Positions 40,256 through 49,031 of a stretch of 64,000 nucleotides of DNA are shown piece by piece; within the stretch, counting starts at the first letter, position 1; each line of letters starts with the position of its first letter. The stretch covers positions 50,287,001-50,351,000 of the forward strand of contig OX419758.1 of NCBI GenBank assembly GCA_948567375.1. Direction: 5' to 3'. The notes under the pieces were generated by a model. The model was given only the letters and a program-made list of their open reading frames with translations. It searched no databases and was not told the DNA's origin. The DNA comes from Lunularia cruciata (lineage: Eukaryota; Streptophyta; Marchantiopsida; Lunulariales; Lunulariaceae). The position numbers were made by a program, and so were the translations under genes.

Positions 40256-41048
40256 CTTGAGCTCAAGGATAGAGATAAAGTGTGCAACCACAAGAAGGTT
40301 GATTTAAAATTAATATGGTAGAGTCTTCTTCAAAGTTGTACTTGAGCAAACCTATCTTTCATTCATGACACTTATCCAAGGTTAAACTCAAATGCATATC
40401 CAAGACTCAAGCCATTGCTCACCAAAGAAGTCAATGACAAAGATAGTAATGAATGAAAGAAAGATTATTATGTCTTCATCTCTTAGTTTATATACTTATG
40501 AAATTATTATATGAAATAATTACTAACTACTAAAGTAACTCAATTTATTAGGACAAAATTCATCTTAAGTTCAAATTCTAAAAGAATATCTAAAATTCTG
40601 AGAATAACTTCTATAAGCCCATGGTATTATCTTGAAATAGCACAAAATCAAGAATTCTTTCACATAGGCTAACCTTGGATTATAAAAAAATTGCACCAAA
40701 AAGGCTTATGGACAAGAGAGTTCTTCACTCTTTCCTCAAAATTAAACATCTGGGATTAATACAAATTAAATACACTAAAATCCAAAGGAATGATGCTCAT
40801 TATTTTAGGCTCTTCTAAGATAGTTCCACCTCTATCTTAGCTATAATTAACTCTAGCTAATCATGGCTAATTTAGCAGTTTGGTTAAAGTATTACAAACA
40901 ATATCTTTCAATTAATTAGTTTCACCTCCATCTTAGCTATTACTAACTATAGCTAATCATGGCTAATTTAGAAGCTTGGTTAAAATATTACAAAAAATAT
41001 CTTTCAATTAATTATGATATCAAATAAAATATCCCACTATAGCATACA
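40256..41048. repeat. D-family repeat, second copy
   Basis: Diverged homologue of the 687-bp insertion at 46859-47545. Shared blocks include agactcaagcca/agactcaagaca, tttatatacttatgaaat, aaaaaggctt and ctaatcatggctaa. No coding capacity. Its end (gcataca, 41048) sits one base from the start of A-old. The left boundary is not sharp. Probably an LTR of an unidentified retroelement. Confidence 0.55.
40821..41012. repeat. 96-bp tandem duplication inside D repeat
   Basis: Units 40821-40916 and 40917-41012 both run from tagtt-c/t-cacct through tcttagctat, gctaatcatggctaattta and atatctttcaattaatta, with few differences. The D copy at 46859-47545 has one unit only. Confidence 0.85.
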
Positions 41049-41299
41049 TTGTAACAACAAGGAGTTTACCATTGAGTTAGTCTAGACTAACAAAGTAGCA
41101 AATAGTCCAAATGAGCTAAGAATATTCTAGAAGCATCTAGGAAGTTACTTGGCACCTTCCAAGTATAGTAACCTCCCACTCAAGTATGCAGCTGAAGTTG
41201 GAGGAATTATGTGTACCTATCCAGTAGGTACATACTTAGACTGCTTAGTCCCAAATTGTATGCGCTCAAAGAGAATGTCAAGGAAACAGAACAGCAAGC

Positions 41300-43440
41300 A
41301 TCTTAATGAGTCACAGTGCTAGAAAATCATTTCTAAATTGAGCAGAAAAAATCCTCCTAGTAAACAGGCTTTAGCTCAAGAGTATGATGTTAGCAAAGGT
41401 GCCATCCAAAAGGTATGGGAAAATTGTGATTTGATTCTGGAGAGATCAATCTTCATGTCTAAAGAATCAAAAGAGAAGACCTTTTGTGCTTTAATGGGAT
41501 GATATACCAAGCTTGAAGATATGCTTTACATCTAGATTGACCGGATGCACAAATTCAGCCTTCTTATACCACCATCTCTTGTCATTGCCGAAGCAAAAAA
41601 CATTATTTCTACTTTATCAATTTTGGAATCACACTTTAAGGAATCATGGCAATGGCTTAGTCAATTTAGAGCACGGTGTGGTTTATAGAAGATGCTTCTT
41701 CATGGAGAAGGAGCCAAAGTTGACAAAAGCAATCTGAAATTATAAGCAGCTTTAGAAAGTCTCTACATGATCATTGCACAGTACGACCTTGAAAATGTTT
41801 AGAATATGGATGAGATCAGTTTGTTTTTTTAGTTGCTACCAAGATATAGCCTTCTTATGCCAAACAAAGATATCTCAACTACAAGAGGCAAAAAGAAAGC
41901 CAAGGATCAAGTTTCTTTGATTGTTTGTGCTAACCAACAAGAACACATAAAATTCCATGCGCACTGATCTAGAAACCAAAGGAGACAACTTGTATCAAGG
42001 ATCGACAATGGCCAGTTCCTTGTTTCAATCAAGCAAAGGCTTGGATGAAAACCTGTTAGAAATGGTTCAACAAAGTCTTTGTTCTAGAAGTCAAAAAAAG
42101 AACCAAACATTACATTCTTTTGCTAATGGATAACACCTTGGGACACTTTGATGCCTTTGAGTGCAACAATATTTGCATTGTTTTCTTCCTACCAAATTGT
42201 ACAAGCTAGAAATAGCCTTGTGATATGGGAATCATTGCAGTCTTAAAAAAGTGATACAAATATCTATACCTCAAGGATATCCTCAATTTTTATGAACTTG
42301 ATGAGGAGGCAAAGCAGCAAAAGAAAGATTTGGGTAGAAGATTGCAACGAGGTCTCCTACAAAAATCTAGCACACATGCTGAATGCTACAAGTTATGTGA
42401 AAGAAGCCTAGGATTTTGTCCCTTCTAGCTCAATCAAAAATTATTTTAGTAAGGCAAAGCTAATGCAATTGGAGCCAAAATTGGAAGTTGTTGACAAAGT
42501 TAAGAACATATTCAGCAATTTGGCAAATGTCATTGAAACACTGTCTATTGATCCATCAAAATTGTGTAAGACTCTAAAGACAAGAGAACTCTCCAAGAGA
42601 TAAGAGAGGAAACACCAACTTCACACTCAATATCCGATGCTCCAAAGGAGCTCCTTCTCTCTATTATATAGCAAGGAGGATCCCCTCAAAGGAAGCTCCA
42701 CCCTTGGATCAAATACATGGATTGTTGACATGTATGTGAGATCTACCTTTAGATTAGTTGCTTGGGTGGGTGACATGTCAATCCTTGTCCTATCTAGTTG
42801 GTCAAATAGGTTTGATTGGCAAGAATCTTTAAAGAATCTTCTTGTAAGGAGCTCAGAATTGCGTGGGTGAGGTACTTTTGGAAAGCTCTTGATGAGAAGA
42901 ATTTTAGAGAGTAGAAGGCAAGCCCGTAGCTCTAAAGTGGGGAAAAATCTATTCATTTTTGAGGCCTAATTCATCCATTTAGGCCTTCAAAATTTGCTCT
43001 AAAGTTTTTAGGCCATTTTTGGTTTTTGCCCTATTAGTAGAAGTACTCTTTTGGTGACACCTCTATCTATTCTATCTAGCCCATTGTACAGAACATCCTT
43101 TTAGATGTTACCAAGCTAATTTTCACCTTTTGATAATATATCTAGCTATTGGTATTACAAATTGGACGACTTTGTTCATATTGATGATGAGAACAATAAA
43201 GAATATGCAACAACAGTGTTGGAAGATGTTGAAGAGCTGTTGGAGTTGATGAAGATTGTTGACACTATGGTGGATGATGTTGACAAACCTGATATTCAAG
43301 AGTTGAATGCTAGTTTAGAGATTGGCACCATATTTGAATCTATTTATAAACGGGTTCTCAATATTCAAGACCAATTGCTTTGCATTGAAGTTCAAATGGA
43401 AGCTGAAGGAACTTTCAAAAAATTGTTTGAAATATTCTAA
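41300..43440 (+). pseudogene. pogo/Tigger transposase (DDE1), broken
   Basis: A helix-turn-helix block resembling CENP-B (KQALAQEYDVSKGAIQKVW) lies near 41355-41420. The DDD catalytic residues are recognisable: Asp at 41809-41811 in NMDEISLFF, Asp at 42129-42131 in LLMDNT, and Asp at 42222-42224 in PCDMGIIAVLKK. The conserved KKKAKDQVSLIVCAN stretch follows the first Asp. The C-terminal acidic part is at 43160-43440 (DDFVHIDDENNKEY). The solo LTR at 42565-43159 splits the frame, and removing it with one target copy restores the frame across the join. Many stops and at least one frameshift make it dead. Confidence 0.8.
42565..43159 (-). repeat. B-family solo LTR in Tigger transposase
   Basis: 595 bp, starting tgtaagactctaaagacaag and ending ggtattaca, matching the B LTR (62877-63615). 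Perfect 5-bp target duplication AATTG at 42560-42564 and 43160-43164. It contains a single copy of the internal module. Confidence 0.9.
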
Positions 43441-43843
43441 AGCAAGGTACACGAGGTTACTGTCAAATCCAAACACGAGAAACATCAAAACTTGCACCTG
43501 ATGATGATTCATGATATGTTCAATTGATAAATATTGAACCCTAAATTTTCTGCCAAAAGATGCATACTTAACCACAATATGTACTCTAAACCGGGATATT
43601 ACTATATTGGGTAATGTGCATGCCAAGAGGGAAGCTTCTTGGAGAGCTTCATTGCTAGCTTAGCTTACACTCCAAGCAGGTTTTAGGAAGCTTCTTGAGA
43701 AGCTTCTCAAGAGCCTTGTATATTGCCTATAAATACCAAAGCCTAAGCTCATGTTAGGCATTTAGAGTTTCCTTCATTCAAGTGTCTCAATGTGATCTTA
43801 CACTCCGATCTTCACTCCTATTTCTCTCCTTGGTCTTTTACAT

Positions 43844-43855
43844 TGGTATTAGAGT
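43844..43855 (+). other. Primer binding site of A-old (tRNA-iMet)
   Basis: tggtattagagt begins two bases after the LTR end. It differs by one early base from TGGTATCAGAGC, the complement of the 3' end of plant initiator tRNA-Met, which primes minus-strand synthesis in many plant LTR elements. Confidence 0.75.
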
Positions 43856-44147
43856 AAGAATGGGATGGATGGAATTTATGGACCACCAAATCCATTTTTG
43901 CCAAACTATTGGGATTTTTGTGTCCATGTTCTACCCAAGTATCATTTCATATAGTTCATCATCTCATGCTTTGGGTCTAAATGCGATCACCTTGTTTGAC
44001 ATACCCTTTCGATTGTAACTTATGGAGAACAATAGATGTGTTGCATCTACATGTTAACTTAGATAAACTATAGGTAGGTTGATAGAGTAGTAGTCATGGT
44101 GACAATGCTTGAGATTATCATTGCCATGCAACAAAAAATTGAGCACT

Positions 44148-44902
44148 TGTAATCTTCCGAGGATAGTGGACCTTAAGAGAAACACAAGAGAAAACACAAA
44201 GCTTTGCATTCAATCACAATGCCCCAAAAGAGCACCTTGATTGTAATATATAACAAGGAGTACTCCTCAAAGGAAGTTCCACCCTTGGATCAGATACATG
44301 GATTGGTGACATGTTAGTGAGCTCTCTCTTAGATTAGTTGTAGGGATGGGTGACATGTTGGTTCTGATCCTATTTGGTTGGTCAAACCATCTTTGATCAA
44401 AGGGAATCTTTAGAGAATCTTCCTAGAAGAATCTTCAAATTGCATGTGTGAGATACCATTGGAAACTCTCAATGAGACAAACTTGGAAGGAGGGAAGGCC
44501 AACCTTTCCTCCACATAGGCACCCTAAGGGGAGTGGGAGTATTTGCATATTTTTGAGGCCTAATTCATCCATTTAAGACTCCAAAATTGGCTCTAAAGTT
44601 TCTAGGCTATTTTTGGCTCATGCACTATTAGTCTCCTTGTGGTGAAAACTCCATCTAATCTACTTAGCCTATCATAAATAACATCCTTCTAAATATTACC
44701 AAGCCAATTTTCAACTCTGAAGAATATGTGTAGCTTTTGGTATTACAAATTTAGGCTAATTTAGGCTCTTGTCCTATTTGTAGAAATACTTTTTTGGTGA
44801 TATCTCTATCTGATCTACCTAGCCCATCATACATAATATCCTTCTAGATGTTACCAAGCCAATTTTCACCTCTAGATGGTATGTCTAATTCTTGATATTA
44901 GA
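44148..44902 (-). repeat. B-family solo LTR in A-old gag
   Basis: 755 bp from tgtaatcttccgagg to the eroded terminus gatattaga. Flanks gcact (44143-44147) and gcacc (44903-44907) are a 4/5 target duplication. Gag reading resumes directly after it. It contains two copies of the internal module, one ending with an internal ggtattaca. Confidence 0.85.
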
Positions 44903-45061
44903 GCACCTTACTTGATTGTTGAAAAAACAAGATTATCAACGACAAGAGTAAGTAGAGAGAGCACTATTCTGAGAAGGAGAAGAGTGAATCCAATTTCCTA
45001 AGCCCAAGGTATTTGAAGGTAAGAATATTTCAGGTGCACTAGAGAATATTGTGTTTGATTG

Positions 45062-46399
45062 TGTAACACAAATAGCTAGACATATTATCTAGAGGTGAAG
45101 GTTGGTTTTGTAACATTTAAAAGGATGTTATATATGATGGAATAAATAGATCAGAAAGAGGTGTCACCAAAAGAGTACTTCTACTTATAAGGCATGAGCC
45201 AGAAATAACTTAAAAATTTTAGAGGTAATTTTGGAGGTCTAATTGGATGAATTATGCCTTGAAATGTGCATAGTCTATGTAATACCACTAGCTAGACAGA
45301 CGATCTGAGATGAAATTTGGTCTAGTAACATTTGGAAGGATGTTATACATGGTGGACTAAGTAGATTAGATATATGTACCACCAAAAGGATACTTCTACT
45401 AATAGGTCAAAAATTGAAACGTGCTTGGAAACTTCAGAATCAGTAGCTAGGCATATGATCTAAAGGTAAAACTTGGAGCATTGACCTCTAGAAGGATGTT
45501 ATATATGATGGAAGAAGTAGATTAGATAGAGATATCACCAAAAGAGTATTTCTACTAATAGAGCAGAAGCCAAAGTAGGCATGAAAACTTCAAAGGCAAT
45601 TTCAAAGGCCTAAACGAGTGAATTAGGCCTTGAAAATGTGTAGATTCACTCCCAAGTAAAACAATTGTTGGGCTTCCCTCCCCCCTATTTTGTCTCACCA
45701 AGAGCTATCCAACAGTACCTTACCCATGTGCTTCTAAGATTCTTACAAGAAGATTCCCTAAAAGATTCCCTATGATCAAAGCCTATTTGACCAACCAGAT
45801 GGGACTAAGATCAACATGTCACCCATCCAAGCAAGTAATCTAAGGGTGGATCTCATTGACATGTCACCTATTCATGTACCTAATCCTATGGTGGAGCTTC
45901 ATTGGAGGAGATCCTCTTTGGCTGTGTAATAAAGAGAAGGTGCTCCTTTGGGGCATCGGAGGATTGAGTGTGAAATATGTGTTTTCTCCTTGGAGAGTTC
46001 TCTTGTCCTCGGAGTATTACAATCTCCTTTGGAAAGAGAAGAGGTTGGACTTCCCTCCCCCTTTTTTGTCTTGTCAAGAGCTTTCCAATGGTACCTCACC
46101 CATGCAATTATGAGATTCTTATAGGAGGATTTCCTAAAGATCAAAACTTGCTTGACCAACTAGAGAGGACCAGAGTCAACATGTCACACATGCATACAAC
46201 TAATCTAAGGGTAGAGCTTTCTGACATGTCACCAATTTATGTATTTAATCCAAGGATGGAGTTTCCTTTGAGAAAATCCTCTTTGCTATATAATAAAGAC
46301 AAGATGCTCCTTGGGGACATCGGAGTTTTTAATGTGAAACTTTGTGTTTTTTCTTTTGGGTTATCTCTTGGAGGTTCTTTTGTCCTTGGAACCTTATAG
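45062..46399 (+). repeat. Compound B-family LTR in A-old gag
   Basis: Starts tgtaacacaaatagctag at 45062. Three copies of the internal module begin near 45070, 45285 and 45450. A complete LTR terminus (ggagtattaca) is reached at 46021, but a second copy of the downstream half (cttccctcccccttttttg ... ccttggaacctta) follows to 46399, where gag resumes. Flanks gattg and gactt match at only 3 of 5 positions. It is longer than any other LTR of the family here. Confidence 0.75.
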
Positions 46400-46858
46400 A
46401 CTTTGAATGTTATTTTGAAGTTACAAATCTTCAAGATGAACAAAAACAAATTCTTTTTGGTTTCAAGCCAATTGGATGGAGTGGTAAAGCTCTTGTGGCG
46501 GTTCCAAATGGAGTGAGTGAAATGGAAAATTGTTGCACCAAGTTTGACATGGAGAGAATTCAAAAGTGCAAAAATTGGTCAATTCTAAGCTATAAATGCC
46601 ACATGAGCTGTATAACATAGGTTGGTAAAGTTGAAGCAGATTAGCTTTGTAAGAAGCTACATCACGTGATTCCCCAATACCATTCTGCAAATTCTAGATA
46701 TAATACAAGATGAAGTTGAAGGTGAAGCTCTAGATCAATTTGTGAGAGCTTGAAGTCATGAACTAAATTGGAGGTGACTATGCAAGAGCCAAGACACTTG
46801 GAAGAAGACATGCAATTGGTTGAGCGCTTTGATTCCTTGGTTGCAACAACTTGGTCTT

Positions 46859-47545
46859 TGAGCTAGCCTGTCTCTCACTCAAGATGAACCTCTGATGGCT
46901 ATTATGGTAGCGTACCATGGTCTAAGAAGGCAAAGGACCCCAACTCCATCATACTCCTCCAAGTCTAACACTTAAAGACTCAAGACATTACTCACTAGAG
47001 AACTTAATGAGAGAGAGATAGTTGCAAATGAAAGGATGATGAGCACTTCCTCATCCCTTGTTTATATACTTATGAAATAGTTATGCATCAAAGTTATTAT
47101 TTATCGTAGTAGCTCAAGTAACTAGGCTAAAATTTAAGTAAAGTAAAAAGTATAAAAGAATATCCATCCACATGGGCATATTCCTCTAAGCATGTAATCT
47201 TATCTTGACCCAACCACTAAGTCAAGGATTCCTTTACATGGGCTATCCTTGGACTAGAGAAGAATCCGAAACAAAAAGGCTTGCGGGCCCAAGAGTTCTC
47301 AAATGTTTCCTCAAAGCCAAACACCTAGGAATAATACCAAGTCAACACTAGAATCCAAAATAGATTTGCTCATCTTTTCCACTTCCTCTAAAGTAAGGTC
47401 CCTTCTATCTTAGCTATGACTAACTTTAGCTAATCATGACTAATGTAGAACTATCATTTATCTATATATAAATAATATCTCTCAAGTATTTTTAATACTA
47501 AGCTAAATATCATAATACCACACACATGCACAAATGTGTGTTACA
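46859..47545. repeat. D-family insertion in A-old gag
   Basis: 687 bp without coding capacity, starting tgagctagcctg and ending gtgtgttaca. A perfect 6-bp repeat ggtctt flanks it (46853-46858 and 47546-47551); 5 or 6 bp depending on where the ambiguous t is placed. TG...CA ends and this target length suggest a solo LTR of an unidentified retroelement. A diverged copy is at 40256-41048. Confidence 0.75.
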
Positions 47546-47859
47546 GGTCTTGACCCCAACCTTCATAGAACCTACCAATACACTACACACGGATGGAAGA
47601 ACCAACTTCAACAAAGATTAATGTCATCCAATGGAGACCATTGTGCACTACAAATAGAGAAAGATTATGGAAAAAATGGTGGATGTTTTTATTGTTGCCA
47701 AATTAGACATTGCATTGTTGAATATCCTCTCAAGAATGAGTGAACTTAACAAATCACCAAGATGGAGGTTGTGGAAAAAGATGATCAATGAAACAAGGAA
47801 TCCACTCCAGCCCCCCAAAAGGGGCCTTCTTTGCCTTCCACCTAAGCTGCACAAGAAAA

Positions 47860-48591
47860 ACCCAATAGGAGATTTTGAGCTGCCTATAGGGAACTTGATT
47901 AGTTCCAATGGGATTGAAGGATTCATCAGAGCAAGTTTGCTTCACTTGCAAGGTACAATATCTCATGGTAGTTGTAAGATTTTGGTGGATTTTGGAAGTT
48001 TAAAGAATTCCATGTTCATGTAATTAGCGAAGGAATTAAGCATTCCTATCAAGCTAGTAATTGGGAGTAAATTCATGATGATGGATGGTAGAAAGGGTTA
48101 TGCATTTTGTACCTCACATCTTGTTACATTCAAGCTTGGGAAGGAGTATTTGGAGGGTATGAGGTTTGTCTTTAGCACCTCTAAACTATGATATCATTCT
48201 AGGTTTACCTTAGCTTGAAGGTCATAAGGTTCAATGTGATTGGATGTGATGACAAATTTAAGTATAATACCAACATAGGAATTTCCAATTAGGTTATTTG
48301 GCACCTTTGAGTAAGACATCTAAGAATAGTTAGTCCCAAGATGGGAAGTTTATCAAGAAAGAAACCATAGAGCAAGCTTTGAAGGAAGATAAGTTCCAAG
48401 ATGGGAAGTTTGTCAATAAAGCAACCATAGAGTAAGCTTTGGAGGAAGATAAATCTATTTTGTCTGTGTGGATCAAGCTGATTGTGCATGGAGAATACAA
48501 GGAGGGCCAAAAGCCTCATCAAGCAATGGTCAAATAGTTCAAGAGTTTTCAAATGTGTTTTTGGATGATCTCCCAAAGGAATTACCCTCTG
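47860..48591 (+). pseudogene. pol: A-old protease and start of pol
   Basis: Protease region homologous to the young copy. The active-site triad reads DFG (ILVDFGSLKNSM) instead of DSG. A stop follows soon after. It is cut at 48591 by insertion of the young copy, just after the sequence for DDLPKELPS; the matching sequence continues at 54175. Confidence 0.8.
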
Positions 48592-49014
48592 TGTAAAAGA
48601 CCGAAACCGAGGAGAGAAATAGGAGAATGGAAATTCACATTGGGACACTTGAATGAGGGAAAACTCCGAATGCCTAGCATGAGCTTTGGCCTTGGTATTT
48701 ATAGGTATCATACAAGTTCCTTGAAGCTTCTCAAGAAGCTTCCTTGAGCCGCTTTCTTGGAGTGCAAGCCAAGTTAACTAGGAAGCTTCTCAAGAAGCTT
48801 CCTTCTAGAAGCCGCCTACTTGGCGTGCAAGCTAAGCTAGTTAGAAGCTTCTAGAAGCTTCCTTCTAGAAGCTACCTGCTTAGGGCGCAAGTTAACTAGT
48901 TAGGAAGCTTCCTAAGAAGCTTCTTAGATGCTTCTAGAATATTCTAGGCTATTTTGTCTTATTCTCTACTTCGTAAGCTCAACTAACTTCGTCACTAAAC
49001 TCCATATTGTTACA
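48592..49014 (-). repeat. 3' LTR of A-young, with extra 60-bp unit
   Basis: 423 bp. Identical to the 5' LTR apart from two transitions (gagctttggc versus gagcttcggc; aagttcc versus aagtccc) and one additional 60-bp unit within about 48780-48872. The TATA box (TATAAATA on the minus strand) is at 48695-48702. The extra unit contains a perfect GAAgcTTCtaGAAgcTTC at 48844-48861, and a TTCtaGAAtaTTC motif is at 48932-48944. The pol frame reads into this LTR and stops at 48979-48981. Confidence 0.95.
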
Positions 49015-49031
49015 TATTCCCCCGCCGCTAG
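49015..49031 (-). other. Polypurine tract of A-young
   Basis: On the minus strand ctagcggcgggggaata lies immediately before the 3' LTR, the position of the plus-strand primer. The same site in A-old is near 63930-63945. Confidence 0.8.

Larger units (their letters stand above)
41166..43604 (+). mobile_element. pogo/Tigger-like DNA transposon, inactivated
   Basis: A Tc1/mariner-superfamily (pogo/Tigger, CENP-B-like) element. Ends are imperfect inverted repeats: tagtaacctccc at 41166 and the complement of gggatattacta at 43593-43604. They are flanked by TA on both sides (41164-41165, 43605-43606), as expected for this superfamily. Inside lies a transposase pseudogene. A B-family solo LTR (42565-43159) with its 5-bp duplication accounts for 600 bp, so the original element was about 1.84 kb. 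It inserted into the 5' LTR of A-old. Confidence 0.75.
41050..43842 (+). repeat. 5' LTR of A-old, interrupted
   Basis: Begins tgtaacaacaaggagttta at 41050 and ends ggtcttttaca at 43842; the LTR is split by a Tigger-like transposon at 41166-43604. The right part carries ctataaatacc (TATA box) and GAAGCTTC repeats like the young copy. A perfect GAAtaTTCtaGAA motif is at 41120-41132. Confidence 0.85.
43860..47790 (+). pseudogene. gag: A-old gag, in four pieces
   Basis: Pieces at 43860-44147 (leader and start), 44903-45061 (containing the degraded counterpart of FPKPKVFEGKN), 46400-46858 (FECYFEVTNLQDEQKQIL) and 47546-47790, separated by three insertions. The zinc knuckle near 47680-47725 reads CFYCCQIRHCIVEY, with the final Cys replaced by Tyr. 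The counterpart of the young copy's GGGAAAC slip site reads atgaaac here, and about 75 bp extra follows it. Confidence 0.8.
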
